From Pigmentiphaga sp. NML080357 (lineage in GTDB: Bacteria; Pseudomonadota; Gammaproteobacteria; Burkholderiales; Burkholderiaceae_B), in contig NZ_NINW01000022.1 of the NCBI RefSeq assembly GCF_002188465.1, positions 124,001 to 188,000 of the forward strand: a stretch of 64,000 nucleotides of DNA. Direction: 5' to 3'. The notes under the pieces are model-generated. The model saw only the letters and a list, made by a program, of their open reading frames with translations. It had not been told where the DNA came from and searched no databases. Below, one piece after another: positions 53,662-62,580 of this stretch (the first letter of the stretch is position 1; each line of letters begins with the position of its first letter). Position numbers and translations under genes: made by a program.

Positions 53662-54831
53662 TCAGTCCGCCAACTGCTTCATTTGCGCATACAGGTCGCT
53701 CTTGCCCTCGAAGCCGATGCCGGGCAGCTCCGGCATCGTGATGTGGCCATCGATCACCCGCACGCCGTCGGGGAAGCCGCCGTAAGGCTGGAACAGGTCC
53801 GGGTAGCTTTCGTTGCCGCCGAGCCCCAGGCCCGCCGCGATGTTGAGCGACATCTGGTGGCCGCCATGGGGAATGCAGCGCCGCGGCGACCAGCCATGCG
53901 TGCGCAGCACCTGCAGCGTGCGTTCGTACTCGACCAGCCCGTAGGACAGCGCGCAGTCGAACTGCAGCCAATCGCGGTCGGGCCGCATGCCGCCGTAGCG
54001 GATCAGGTTGCGGGCGTCCTGGTGGCTGAAGAGGTTTTCGCCGGTCGCCATGGGGCCGGGATAGTATTCGGCCAGCGTGGCCTGCAGGGCGTAGTCGAGC
54101 GGATCGCCGGCTTCCTCATACCAGAACAGCGGATACTCGCGCAGCATCTTGGCGTAGGCGATCGCGGCATCCAGGTCGAAACGGCCGTTGGCGTCCACGG
54201 CGAGCCGGCCGCGCCCCTCGATCTCCGCCAGCACGGCTTCGATGCGCCGGCGGTCTTCGTCGATGGACGCGCCGCCTATCTTCATCTTGACGACGTTGTA
54301 GCCCCGGTCCAGGTATGAGCGCATCTCGGCGCGCAGTGCCGACAAATCCTTGCCGGGATAGTAGTAGCCACCGGCGGCATACACGAAGACGCGTGGATCG
54401 GCCTTTACGCCGTGGCGCTCGGCCAGCAGCCGGAACAGCGGCTTGCCCTCGATCTTGGCCACGGCATCCCATACCGCCATGTCTATCGTGCCTACCGCCA
54501 CCGAGCGCTCGCCGTGGCCGCCGGGCTTTTCATTGGACATGGCAGCGGCCCAGACGCGGTGCGGGTCGAGATTGGTGCCGGCATCGTTCAGCAGCGACTT
54601 CGGATCGGCCTCGAGAATGCGGGGCGCGAAACGCTCGCGGATCAGCCCGCCCTGGCCGTAGCGGCCATTGGAGTTGAAGCCGTAGCCGACCACCCGCTTG
54701 CCGTCGCGGACGGCGTCGGTGACCACGGCCACGAGGCTGCTCGTCATCTTGCTGAAGTCGATATAGGCATTGCGGATGGGCGAGGAGATGGGCTTGGTGA
54801 CTTCGCGGATTTCGAGGATGCGGATGGACAT
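53662..54831 (-). CDS. tarD: D(-)-tartrate dehydratase (enolase superfamily)
   Basis: A 389-residue enolase-superfamily enzyme that dehydrates D-tartrate to oxaloacetate. Catalytic residues fall at the positions known for the Bradyrhizobium TarD: Lys182/Lys184 (VVKMKIGG), metal ligands Asp213, Glu239 and Glu265 (AVDANGRF, WYEEAGDP, TGENLFSHQ), and His322 (IPHGGHQMS). Length and N-terminus (EVTKPISSPIRNAYIDFSKM) also match that family. The divergent LysR at 54947 is its likely regulator. No dedicated transporter is adjacent. Confidence 0.95.
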   Translation of the reverse strand: MSIRILEIREVTKPISSPIRNAYIDFSKMTSSLVAVVTDAVRDGKRVVGYGFNSNGRYGQGGLIRERFAPRILEADPKSLLNDAGTNLDPHRVWAAAMSNEKPGGHGERSVAVGTIDMAVWDAVAKIEGKPLFRLLAERHGVKADPRVFVYAAGGYYYPGKDLSALRAEMRSYLDRGYNVVKMKIGGASIDEDRRRIEAVLAEIEGRGRLAVDANGRFDLDAAIAYAKMLREYPLFWYEEAGDPLDYALQATLAEYYPGPMATGENLFSHQDARNLIRYGGMRPDRDWLQFDCALSYGLVEYERTLQVLRTHGWSPRRCIPHGGHQMSLNIAAGLGLGGNESYPDLFQPYGGFPDGVRVIDGHITMPELPGIGFEGKSDLYAQMKQLAD

Positions 54832-54846
54832 GGAAACTCCCGTAAG

Positions 54847-54865
54847 GCCGGGCGGAGGCCCGGCT
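54847..54865. promoter_or_regulatory. Hairpin in the tarD leader
   Basis: GCCGGGC and GCCCGGC form a 7-bp inverted repeat about 16-35 bp upstream of the tarD start codon. It could hinder translation or be part of the operator; no further support is seen. Confidence 0.35.
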
Positions 54866-54926
54866 GCGTGGGTCGTATCATGCCGTTTGCCGCTCGCGGC
54901 GGCCAATGCTAGTTTTCTCTTTTTCC

Positions 54927-54941
54927 ATGCCTTGTAAGCAT
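54927..54941. promoter_or_regulatory. Candidate LysR operator
   Basis: ATGCCTTGTAAGCAT has ATGC/GCAT ends and a mostly matching interior, a T-N11-A type dyad. It ends 5 bp before the LysR start codon, a usual place for autoregulation. Confidence 0.45.
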
Positions 54942-54946
54942 CGGCC

Positions 54947-55900
54947 ATGAACCTGATCTGGCTCGAGGATTTCCTCGTCCTTGCCGAGTGCGGCAACTTC
55001 TCGCGCGCGGCCGAGCTGCGGCACATGACGCAGCCGGCGTTCAGCCGCCGCATCCGCATGCTGGAAGAATGGCTGGGCGTGACCTTGTTCGACCGGGCCA
55101 CGCATCCGGTCACCCTGACGGACACCGGGCTCTGGTTCCGGACCACTGCCCAGGACATGCTGGCGCGCGTGGAACGCATCCCTGACGAGGCGCGCAGGGT
55201 GGCGCAGGCCAGTTCGGCCACCCTGCGTTTCGCGGCTACCCATGCCTTGTCGCTGACCTTTCTGCCCGATTGGCTGAGGGGGCTCGAGTCCGGCCTGAAC
55301 CTGGGGCCCATCCAGCTGGTGTCGGACGTGGCGCAGCAGTGCGAGGCGCTGATGACGCAGGGCCGGGCGCAATTCTTCCTGTGCCATGCGCACGAGCAGG
55401 CGCCGGCGCGGCTGGATCCGGCGGCTTATCCCTGGGTCAAGGTCGGCGACGACGTGCTGGTGCCGGTCTGCGCGCCGGACCGGCAGGGCCGGCCGCGTTT
55501 CGTGCTGGGCTCGACTTCGGGCAGGCGCGTGCCCATCCTGGCGTACAGCGCGGAATCGGGGCTGGGGCGTATCGTCCGGGCCGTGCACGGACCCGCGCTG
55601 GCGCGGCTGCGGGCCGACGTGGCGGTGACGGCGCACCTGGCGACGGTGCTGCAGTCGATGGCGCGCAGCGGCCGCGGCGTCGCGTGGTTGCCAGCCAGCC
55701 TGGCGGGGGACGAGCTGGAAACTGGACGACTGGTCGAGGCGGGGGAGGAGTCCTGGCGCATCGCGCTGGACATCCGCCTGTACCGCCGGGGCGAAGCCGA
55801 ACCGGCCGCGGCCGAGGCATTCTGGCGGGCCGTCGGCGCGAGGGCGCCGGGGCCGCGCGAGACGGGCGGCGTCAGGTCGCCGAAGGCATCTCGATCTTGA
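54947..55900 (+). CDS. LysR-family regulator of tartrate dehydratase
   Basis: A 317-residue [44 protein letters not shown] and the effector domain from about residue 90 ([18 protein letters not shown]). It is divergent from tarD with 115 bp between and probably activates it in response to tartrate. The C-terminal 29 bp overlap the end of minE on the other strand, so the two transcripts converge in a very tight space. Confidence 0.9.
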   Translation: MNLIWLEDFLVLAECGNFSRAAELRHMTQPAFSRRIRMLEEWLGVTLFDRATHPVTLTDTGLWFRTTAQDMLARVERIPDEARRVAQASSATLRFAATHALSLTFLPDWLRGLESGLNLGPIQLVSDVAQQCEALMTQGRAQFFLCHAHEQAPARLDPAAYPWVKVGDDVLVPVCAPDRQGRPRFVLGSTSGRRVPILAYSAESGLGRIVRAVHGPALARLRADVAVTAHLATVLQSMARSGRGVAWLPASLAGDELETGRLVEAGEESWRIALDIRLYRRGEAEPAAAEAFWRAVGARAPGPRETGGVRSPKASRS

Positions 55901-56132
55901 CTTCCAGCACTTCCAGGGTGTCCTGGCGTTCCAGGTTCACCTTGATGTCGTCCGGGTTGATCTTGACGTACTTCGAGATGACGGCCACCAGCTCCTTCTG
56001 CAACTGCGGCAGGTAGTCGGACGAGGCGCCGGAGCCCGATCGCTCGTGGGCGAGAATGATCTGCAACCGTTCCTTGGCGACACCGGCCGTCGACGGCTTT
56101 TTTTGTCCGAGGAAAAAGGAGAGCAGCGACAT
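55872..56132 (-). CDS. minE: Cell division topological specificity factor MinE
   Basis: An 86-residue MinE. It has the N-terminal membrane-targeting segment [10 protein letters not shown], the anti-MinCD helix [14 protein letters not shown], and the dimerising C-terminal part ([20 protein letters not shown]). It stimulates MinD ATPase and drives pole-to-pole oscillation so that division occurs at midcell. It lies 3 bp behind minD, and its 3' end overlaps the convergent LysR gene. Confidence 0.97.
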   Translation of the reverse strand: MSLLSFFLGQKKPSTAGVAKERLQIILAHERSGSGASSDYLPQLQKELVAVISKYVKINPDDIKVNLERQDTLEVLEVKIEMPSAT

Positions 56133-56135
56133 CGA

Positions 56136-56951
56136 TTATTTCCCTCCGAACAGACGCTTGAACAGACCCGGCTTCTCGTAGTCGACGAACCGCAGGGGCT
56201 TTTCCTGTCCCAGGTAGCGGTCGACCACGTCCTGGTAGGCCTCGGCCACCGAGGTGCCCTTCAGGTGGATCGCGGGCAGGCCCTGGTTCGAGGCTTGCAG
56301 CACGTCTTCGGATTCCGGAATGACGCCGATCAGTTTGATGCGCAGGATGTCTTCGACGTCCTTGAGCGACAGCATCTCGCCTTCGGCCACGCGCTTGGCG
56401 TTGTAGCGGGTGAGCAGCAGGTGCTCCTTGACCGGGTCCTCGCCGTTGACGGCGCGGCGCGACTTCGCCGACAGGATGCCCAGGATGCGGTCGGAGTCGC
56501 GTACCGACGAGACCTCGGGATTGGTCACGACCAGCGCGTCATCGGCGAAATAGGCGGCCATGAGCGCGCCCGACTCGATGCCGGCAGGCGAATCGCAGAC
56601 GATGTACTCGAAGTCCATCTCTTTCAGGCCTTCCATGACCTTTTCCACGCCTTCCTGGGTCAGCGCGTCCTTGTCGCGCGTCTGGGACGCCGGGAGGATG
56701 TAGAGGTTCTCGAGCTGCTTGTCGCGGATCAGGGCCTGGTTCAGGGTGGCTTCGCCCTGGACGACATTGATCAGGTCGTAGACCACGCGGCGTTCGCAAC
56801 CCATGATGAGGTCGAGGTTGCGCAGGCCGACGTCGAAATCGATCACGGCGGTCTTGTGGCCGCGCAGCGCCAATCCTGCCGAGAAGCTGGCGCTGGTGGT
56901 GGTTTTGCCGACGCCGCCTTTGCCTGAAGTCACGACAACGATACGTGCCAT
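56136..56951 (-). CDS. minD: Septum site-determining ATPase MinD
   Basis: A 271-residue ParA-type ATPase with the deviant Walker A GKGGVGKTT (10-18), VIDFDVGLRNLDLIMG and the C-terminal amphipathic membrane helix GLFKRLFGGK. It recruits MinC to the membrane and oscillates with MinE. It is the middle gene of minC-minD-minE, 20 bp after minC. Confidence 0.98.
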   Translation of the reverse strand: MARIVVVTSGKGGVGKTTTSASFSAGLALRGHKTAVIDFDVGLRNLDLIMGCERRVVYDLINVVQGEATLNQALIRDKQLENLYILPASQTRDKDALTQEGVEKVMEGLKEMDFEYIVCDSPAGIESGALMAAYFADDALVVTNPEVSSVRDSDRILGILSAKSRRAVNGEDPVKEHLLLTRYNAKRVAEGEMLSLKDVEDILRIKLIGVIPESEDVLQASNQGLPAIHLKGTSVAEAYQDVVDRYLGQEKPLRFVDYEKPGLFKRLFGGK

Positions 56952-56971
56952 GGAGTGTGGATCCTTATGAG

Positions 56972-57769
56972 TTAGATGGGCAACGGTTCGACCAGCAGTT
57001 TCTCGCCCTCGAGGCGGATCAATGCCGGTTTGTCCTGGATGTCGGGGGACAGGGCCGTGGTCATCGTGCGGTAGACGCCCGCGACGGCGACCAGCTCTGC
57101 CTCGAATTGGGTGGTGTAGATGCGCGCCTTGGTGTCGCCGCGCGCCCCGGCCATGGCCTTGCCGCGCAGCGGGCCATAGACGTGGATGTTGCCGTCGGCG
57201 ATCACTTCGGCGCCGTGGCTGACCACGCCCATGACGATGAGGTCGGCGTGGCGGGCGTAGACTCGCTGGCCCGAGCGCAGCGGCTTTTCGATGAGCAGCG
57301 TCGGCACCGCGTGCGGCGCCGCCGGGGGCTGCTCCGCCACGGTTTCGATCACGACCTCGGCCGCCGGCGGTGTAGGGGCGGCCGCCTCCCGGGCGGGAGC
57401 GGGCGCCTCGCGTTTCGCCTCGGGAGCCGGCTCGGCCTGGTCCGGCGCCGGCGAACGGGCGGGCGCCGCGGGCAGCGACAGCAGCGCCAGCCCGGCCTGG
57501 CGGGCCGAATCGGCCAGTTCGTCGGGCGCCATGATGCCTATCGTGGGCAGGCTATGCCGCTTGAGCGCATCGACCAGCTGCCGCCAGTCCAGCGGGGCGG
57601 CCAGGCGGGAGGCGTCGATGACCACCGGCTCGTCTTCGAAGAAACCGGCTGCTTCCTCCATGCGCTGGTCCAGCGCGGCCAGGACGGCCTGGAGGTCGGA
57701 GGTGTGAAGCACCACGCGGATGGCGTAGAGCGAGGTGCTTTTGATGTCGAGTACGGGACTGGCTTCCAT
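56972..57769 (-). CDS. minC: Septum site-determining protein MinC
   Basis: A 265-residue inhibitor of FtsZ polymerisation. The N-terminal domain (SPVLDIKSTSLYAIRVVLHT) is followed by a long Ala/Pro/Glu-rich linker (about residues 110-155) and the C-terminal beta-helix (ADLIVMGVVSHGAEVIADGN, HVYGPLRGKAMAG) that binds MinD. Start 57769 (MEASPVL) is chosen because the conserved region begins at once; an ATG at 57790 would add seven residues. About 75 bp upstream lies a run of 20 G (C on the coding strand). Confidence 0.95.
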   Translation of the reverse strand: MEASPVLDIKSTSLYAIRVVLHTSDLQAVLAALDQRMEEAAGFFEDEPVVIDASRLAAPLDWRQLVDALKRHSLPTIGIMAPDELADSARQAGLALLSLPAAPARSPAPDQAEPAPEAKREAPAPAREAAAPTPPAAEVVIETVAEQPPAAPHAVPTLLIEKPLRSGQRVYARHADLIVMGVVSHGAEVIADGNIHVYGPLRGKAMAGARGDTKARIYTTQFEAELVAVAGVYRTMTTALSPDIQDKPALIRLEGEKLLVEPLPI

Positions 57770-57844
57770 GGGCGGCGCCGGATGGCGCAAATGCGCAAAG
57801 TCCAGATTCTACCGGTAGGCGCCCCGCCGTGGGGGTTAGCGGTT

Positions 57845-57864
57845 GGGGGGGGGGGGGGGGGGGG
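57845..57864. repeat. Homopolymer of 20 G residues (poly-C on the minC strand)
   Basis: Twenty uninterrupted G residues lie between repeat R3 and the minC leader, 75 bp before the minC start. Read in the minC direction it is C20. Such tracts slip during replication and can vary promoter spacing; assembly error in tract length is also possible. Confidence 0.85.
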
Positions 57865-58114
57865 AGCCCACCCCCTGGCGCTTCGCGCTCCCCCTCAAGG
57901 GGGCGGCGCTGGCGGACCGGCAAAGCCGGATCCGCGGCGCCCTGGGTCTAGCGCGGTTTTCTTGGGTTGCGGCACCGTTGCTACCGCTGGCAGCCAGCGA
58001 AGCACCGGCGCTACATTCCAAGAAAGCGGTCCTAGACCCAGGATGCGGTGGATCCGGCTCCGCCGGTCCACCCGCATCGCCCCCTGGGGGGCGCGCGTCA
58101 GCGCGTAGGGGGGA
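57865..58114. repeat. Dispersed stop-proximal repeat, paired units (R3)
   Basis: A roughly 250-bp bipartite repeat that is almost exactly the reverse complement of R4 (59935-60185). The end facing glnS carries CAGCGCGTAGGGGGG and lies 4-5 bp from the glnS stop codon. The other end (CCCCCTGGCGCTTCGCGCTC then CCCCCTCAAGGGGG) meets the poly-G tract. Middle parts include CGCTGGC-A-GCCAGCG and the CTAGACCCAGG boundary shared by all paired copies. Confidence 0.9.
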
Positions 58115-58118
58115 TCCT

Positions 58119-59882
58119 CTACTTCCAGGTGTCGCGGAGAGTCGTCGTGCGGTTGAAGACCGGGGCCAGGGTGGAAGAGGCTTCGCGGTCGGCGACGAAG
58201 TAGCCGAAGCGCTCGAACTGGTACGAGGTGCCGGGGGTGCCGTCGGTGCCCGGCTCCAGGTAGCCCTGGACGACTTCGATGGAGTTGGGGTTCAGGTATT
58301 CGATGAAATCCTTGCCGCCCGCGCTGGGGTTGGGCTCGGTGAACAGCCGGTCGTACAGGCGGATCTCGGCGGGCACGGCCGTGGGGGCATGCAGCCACGT
58401 GATATTGCCCTTGACCTTCACGCTGTCCGCCCCGGGGGTGCCGCTGCGGGTCTCGGGCAGATATTCGGCCTGGACTTCCACGACGTTGCCGGCATCATCC
58501 TTGACGAAGCCGGTGCATTTGACGACGTAGCCGTACTTCAGCCGGACCATGTTGCCGGGGAAGAGTCGGAAGAACCCTTTGGGCGGGTTCTCGGCGAAGT
58601 CTTCCTGCTCGATCCAGAGCTCGCGGCCGAACGGGAACACCCGCTTGCCCATTTCGGGGTGGTGCGGATGGCGCGGCGCCGAGCATTCCTCCGTCTGGCC
58701 CTCGGGATAGTTGGTGATGACCAGCTTGAGCGGCCTCAGCACGGCGACCGTGCGGGGGGCCTTGGGGTCGAGGTCGTCGCGCAGCGCCTGCTCCAGCAGG
58801 GAGTAGTCGATCCACGAGTCGGATTTCGAGGCCCCGGTGCGCTCGCACAGCAACTGGATCGCCTCGGGGGTGTAGCCGCGCCGGCGCAGGCCCAGGATGG
58901 TGGGCATGCGGGGGTCGTCCCAGCCGCTGACGTGGCCGTCGTTGACCAGTTGCAGCAGCTTGCGCTTGCTGGTGATGATGTAGGTCAGGTTCAGGCGCGC
59001 GAATTCGTGCTGGTGCGGCAGCGGATCGGCCAGCAGGCCGAGGTCGCGCAGCCGGTTCAGCAGCCAGTCGTAGAACGGCCGCTGGTCTTCGAATTCGAGC
59101 GTGCAGATGCTGTGCGTGATGCCCTCGAGCGCGTCCTCGATGGGGTGGGCGTAGGTGTACATCGGGTAGATGCACCATTTGTCGCCCGTGCGGTGGTGCG
59201 TGGCATGGCGGATCCGGTAGAGCACCGGGTCGCGCAGGTTCATGTTGGGCGAAGCCATGTCGATGCGTGCGCGCAACGCCATGGAGCCGTCCGGATGCCT
59301 GCCGTCGCGCATTTCCCGCAGCCGCGCCAGGGATTCCTCGGCCGGCCGGGCGCGCCAGGGCGAATCCGTGCCCGGCTCCGTCAGCGTGCCGCGCATGGCC
59401 CGGATTTCCTCGGGGCTTTGTTCGTCGACGTAGGCGTCGCCCGCCATGACCAGCGCCTCGGCCGCTTCGTACATGAAGTCGAAGTAGTCGCTGGCATGGT
59501 AGTAGTGCTCGGAACCGAAGGCGGTCCAGTCGTAGCCCAGCCAGCGGACGGCGTCGACGATGGCGTCGACGTAGCGCTGCTCTTCCTTTTCGGGATTGGT
59601 GTCGTCCAGCCGCAGGTGGCACACGCCGCCGTAGTCGCGCGCCAGGCCGAAGTTCAGGCTGATGGCCTTGGCGTGGCCGATATGCAGGTAGCCGTTGGGT
59701 TCCGGCGGAAAGCGCGTACGGATGCGCGCCGGATCGAGCGGCGCATCCGCCTGGGCCGAGGCCGGGCCGGGGTGCCCGGCCCAGCGTTTCTCGGCGTAGC
59801 GCCCCGCGGCCAGGTCCGCTTCGACGATATTGCGCAGGAAATTGGTGGCCGGAGCCGGAGCAGGTTTATTGGGTGTGGTCAT
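58119..59882 (-). CDS. glnS: Glutaminyl-tRNA synthetase
   Basis: A 587-residue class I synthetase. The HIGH motif is at residues 67-70 (PPEPNGYLHIGHAKA), the DDTNPEKEE loop follows, and the KMSKS equivalent is ITSKRKL. The C-terminal anticodon-binding barrels carry PLKLVITNYPEGQ. It charges tRNA-Gln. It is bracketed by repeats R3 and R4 in opposite orientation; the repeat on its 3' side begins right after its stop codon. Confidence 0.97.
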   Translation of the reverse strand: MTTPNKPAPAPATNFLRNIVEADLAAGRYAEKRWAGHPGPASAQADAPLDPARIRTRFPPEPNGYLHIGHAKAISLNFGLARDYGGVCHLRLDDTNPEKEEQRYVDAIVDAVRWLGYDWTAFGSEHYYHASDYFDFMYEAAEALVMAGDAYVDEQSPEEIRAMRGTLTEPGTDSPWRARPAEESLARLREMRDGRHPDGSMALRARIDMASPNMNLRDPVLYRIRHATHHRTGDKWCIYPMYTYAHPIEDALEGITHSICTLEFEDQRPFYDWLLNRLRDLGLLADPLPHQHEFARLNLTYIITSKRKLLQLVNDGHVSGWDDPRMPTILGLRRRGYTPEAIQLLCERTGASKSDSWIDYSLLEQALRDDLDPKAPRTVAVLRPLKLVITNYPEGQTEECSAPRHPHHPEMGKRVFPFGRELWIEQEDFAENPPKGFFRLFPGNMVRLKYGYVVKCTGFVKDDAGNVVEVQAEYLPETRSGTPGADSVKVKGNITWLHAPTAVPAEIRLYDRLFTEPNPSAGGKDFIEYLNPNSIEVVQGYLEPGTDGTPGTSYQFERFGYFVADREASSTLAPVFNRTTTLRDTWK

Positions 59883-59934
59883 CGCATATGGGGTGGACGA
59901 AGGGTCCCTGGTTCGATTTTGCCATATCTAGGGT

Positions 59935-60185
59935 TCCCCCCTACGCGCTGACGCGCGCCCCCCAGGGGGCGATGCGGGTGGACCGGCGGAGCCGGATCCA
60001 CCGCATCCTGGGTCTAGGACCGCTTTCTTGGAATGTAGCGCCGGTGCTTCGCTGGCTGCCAGCGGTAGCAACGGTGCACAAACCAAGAAACTCGTACTAG
60101 ATCCAGGGCGCCGCGGATCCGGCTTTGCCGGTCCGCCAGCGCCGCCCCCTTGAGGGGGAGCGCGAAGCGCCAGGGGGTGGACCCC
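59935..60185. repeat. Dispersed stop-proximal repeat, paired units (R4)
   Basis: The left end CCCCCCTACGCGCTGACGCG with hairpin CGCCCCC-CA-GGGGGCG matches R2. The right end (CCCCCTTGAGGGGGAGCGCG, AAGCGCCAGGGGGTGG) abuts the stop codon of the histidine-kinase gene. It is the inverted partner of R3 across glnS. Its middle holds CGCTGGC-T-GCCAGCG. It fills nearly the whole space between glnS and the kinase gene. Confidence 0.9.
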
Positions 60186-61685
60186 TCACTCCAGGGGAAG
60201 CCTGACGTTGACCTGCAGTCCCCCGTGCGGGCCCTGCTCGAGCGATATGCCGCCGCCATGGGCGCGCGCGATGGTGTCGACCAGGGCGAGTCCCAATCCC
60301 ACGTTGCCGGTCCGGCTGCGCGCCGCGTCCAGGCGCGAGAAGGGCTGCAGCGCCTCGGCGCGCCGCTCGGGCGGGATGCCCTGGCCATGGTCCGCCACCG
60401 TCAGCAAGGCGTGGCCGTCGCCAGCGGACAGCGCGACGTGGATGGGCGGCGCGCCGTGCTGGAGCGCGTTGTGTATCAGGTTGTCGACCAGGCGGCCCAG
60501 GGCCACCGCATCGCCGGCTACCAGCACGTCGTCGGCCGCCGACGTCAGTTCGACCTCGCAGCCGGTTCCCCGCCAGGTATGCAGCCGTTCGCGCAGCCAA
60601 TCGCTCAGGTCGATGGGCGTGAAGTGATAAGTGGCCGGGTCGGTGCCGCGCACGAAGCCGATGAACTGGTCGACGATGTGCTGCATGTCCTCGGCATCCT
60701 GCCGCAAGCCGTCCTTGAGTGCCGGATCGTCGACCATCTCGGTGCGCAGGCGCATCCGGGACAGCGGGCCCTTGAGGTCGTGCGGCAAGCCGGCCAGCAG
60801 CGTTCGGCGCACCCGATCGGATTCATTCAGCGCATCGAGCATGGCATTGAAGCGTTCGCCGAGGACCCGGGTCTCGTGCGGGCCGGCCGGCTCGACCCGT
60901 TCCGGCGTGCCGGCCGCCAGGCGGTCGGCGGCGTGCGCGAGCGAGGTGATGGGACGCGTGATGTGCCAGGAGAACCAGGCGGCGAGCAGCAGGATCGCCC
61001 CCAACCCGCCCAGCCACATGACGACCAGGGGCGTCCTGACCGGAGGGCTGATGCGTTCGAGCGAGATGACCAGCCACGACCGCAGGAGCGGTTCGTCGTC
61101 ATTGCCGAGTTCGGGATTGAGCGAAATGAACAGGGCGGGCTCGGGTCCGCGCGACAGGGCGACCCGTGTGCCATCCGCCAATTGCATGTTCAGGCGCTGG
61201 ATCAGGCCGCGCATGGCGTGGCGCGGGTCGTCGTCGGCCCAGCGCGGCGCTTCCCGCGGTCCTCGGCGCTCGGGGCCGAAGCGGAACTCTCCGGGCCGGT
61301 AGTCGGGCGGCATGCGTCCGCCAGGCAGCGGTTCGAAACGGGGATGGGCGGGGCGTCCCTCGCGCCGGGCGCGTTCGTCGCCGAAGCGCGGTCGGGGCGG
61401 GATGGGACGGGAGACCAGCCGCCATTCGCCTTGCGAGGCGGCCGCCACGAAGGCGGCGCGCTCGTTCTCGTCGATTCGGGAGATGGCGGCGCGCAAGGTC
61501 CGTATGGTGGTGGCCATGAGGTCCGGCGCCACATTCTCGAGGACGTTGCGCCGGTAGTGCTCGATGGCAAGGAACGTGGCGGCCTGGGCGACCAGCACGG
61601 AGCCCAGGATCAGCAGGACGAGGCGTGCGCGCAGCGAGCGCGGTACCAGGCGGTCCGCCCAGCCGCGTGGCGCGGGAGCGTTCAT
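60186..61685 (-). CDS. Sensor histidine kinase with an Arg/Pro-rich periplasmic loop
   Basis: A 499-residue membrane kinase: TM helices at about 20-42 and 218-241, HAMP, phosphoacceptor His302 (LAGLPHDLKGPLSRM), N box DNLIHNALQHG, G1 VADHGQGIP and G2 GNVGLGLALVDTIARA. The periplasmic sensor (43-217) includes a stretch at about 91-160 very rich in Arg, Pro and Gly, unusual for a sensor domain and probably disordered and strongly basic. Its gene overlaps the response-regulator gene by four bases. Repeat R4 abuts its stop codon. Confidence 0.92.
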   Translation of the reverse strand: MNAPAPRGWADRLVPRSLRARLVLLILGSVLVAQAATFLAIEHYRRNVLENVAPDLMATTIRTLRAAISRIDENERAAFVAAASQGEWRLVSRPIPPRPRFGDERARREGRPAHPRFEPLPGGRMPPDYRPGEFRFGPERRGPREAPRWADDDPRHAMRGLIQRLNMQLADGTRVALSRGPEPALFISLNPELGNDDEPLLRSWLVISLERISPPVRTPLVVMWLGGLGAILLLAAWFSWHITRPITSLAHAADRLAAGTPERVEPAGPHETRVLGERFNAMLDALNESDRVRRTLLAGLPHDLKGPLSRMRLRTEMVDDPALKDGLRQDAEDMQHIVDQFIGFVRGTDPATYHFTPIDLSDWLRERLHTWRGTGCEVELTSAADDVLVAGDAVALGRLVDNLIHNALQHGAPPIHVALSAGDGHALLTVADHGQGIPPERRAEALQPFSRLDAARSRTGNVGLGLALVDTIARAHGGGISLEQGPHGGLQVNVRLPLE

Positions 61686-62428
61686 GGAAGCGGCGGCGAA
61701 GCCGGCGCCGCGTCGCCGTTGGCGGTGAGGGGCGTGAAGCGGTAGCCGATACCCCAGACGGTCTGGATCCACTTCGGCTGCTTCGGATCGTCCTCGATGG
61801 CGCGGCGCAGGCGCAGGATGGCGATGTCGATGGCGCGATCGTTGCGCTCGCCGGCTTCGTCGTCGCGCGCCAGTGCCAGCAGCCGTTCGCGCGACAGCGG
61901 CTTGCCCGCGTTGCGCAGCAGCGCTTCCAGCAGGTTGAACTCGCCGCCGGTCAGCCGGACCGGCTCGGCGCCGCGGTGCAGGGTGCGGGCCTTGGCGTCG
62001 AACACGAACGGACCGAACGAGACCGGGGCATCCTTGACCAGGGCCGATGGGCCGCTCTTGCGCCGCAGCACGGCTTCGATGCGTGCCAGGAGCTCGCGCG
62101 GGTCGAACGGCTTGCCCAGGTAGTCGTCCGCGCCCGATTCCAGTCCGATGATGCGGTCCACCGTTTCGTCGCGGGCGGTCAGCAGGATCACCGGCAGGTC
62201 CTCGCCGCGTTCGCGCAGCCGCCGGCACGCCTCCGCGCCATCTCCGCCAGGCAACATGCGATCCAGCACCAGCAAGGCGGGCCCGTAGCGGGTGATGCGC
62301 GCTTCCAGGTCGGTCGCGTCGGGCGCGAGCAGGGTGTCGTAGCCCTGCTTGTTGAGGTAGTCGGCGAGCAACTGGCGCAGGGCCGGGTCGTCATCGACCA
62401 CGAGCAGTTTGGTGGCGGATTTTTCCAT
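61682..62428 (-). CDS. OmpR-family response regulator
   Basis: A 248-residue regulator with acidic residues D12-D14, phosphoacceptor Asp56 (LLVLDRMLPGGDG), Lys106 (LGKPF) and a C-terminal winged helix (LTGGEFNLLEALLRNAGKPL, VWGIGYRF). It is the first gene of the pair with the histidine kinase. The Spy/CpxP-like gene starts 152 bp away on the other strand, so this regulator probably controls it in an envelope-stress response. Confidence 0.93.
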   Translation of the reverse strand: MEKSATKLLVVDDDPALRQLLADYLNKQGYDTLLAPDATDLEARITRYGPALLVLDRMLPGGDGAEACRRLRERGEDLPVILLTARDETVDRIIGLESGADDYLGKPFDPRELLARIEAVLRRKSGPSALVKDAPVSFGPFVFDAKARTLHRGAEPVRLTGGEFNLLEALLRNAGKPLSRERLLALARDDEAGERNDRAIDIAILRLRRAIEDDPKQPKWIQTVWGIGYRFTPLTANGDAAPASPPLP

Positions 62429-62580
62429 GGGGGAATGTTCGCGTGACGGGCCGGCGGCGGCAAGCAGCCTGAAATCGGTTGAAACAGATGAGGCCCGCCG
62501 CGCAACCGGTCAGAAACCGGTGTGGAACCAGAATGCCGTCACCGCCGCAGTCCGATGCGGTGTCGACAAGGAGTATCGCA

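Noticed and set aside
57865-60185. R3-glnS-R4 as a composite transposon
   Set aside because: The repeats contain no transposase frame and no target-site duplication was visible at the outer ends; inverted non-coding repeats explain it better.
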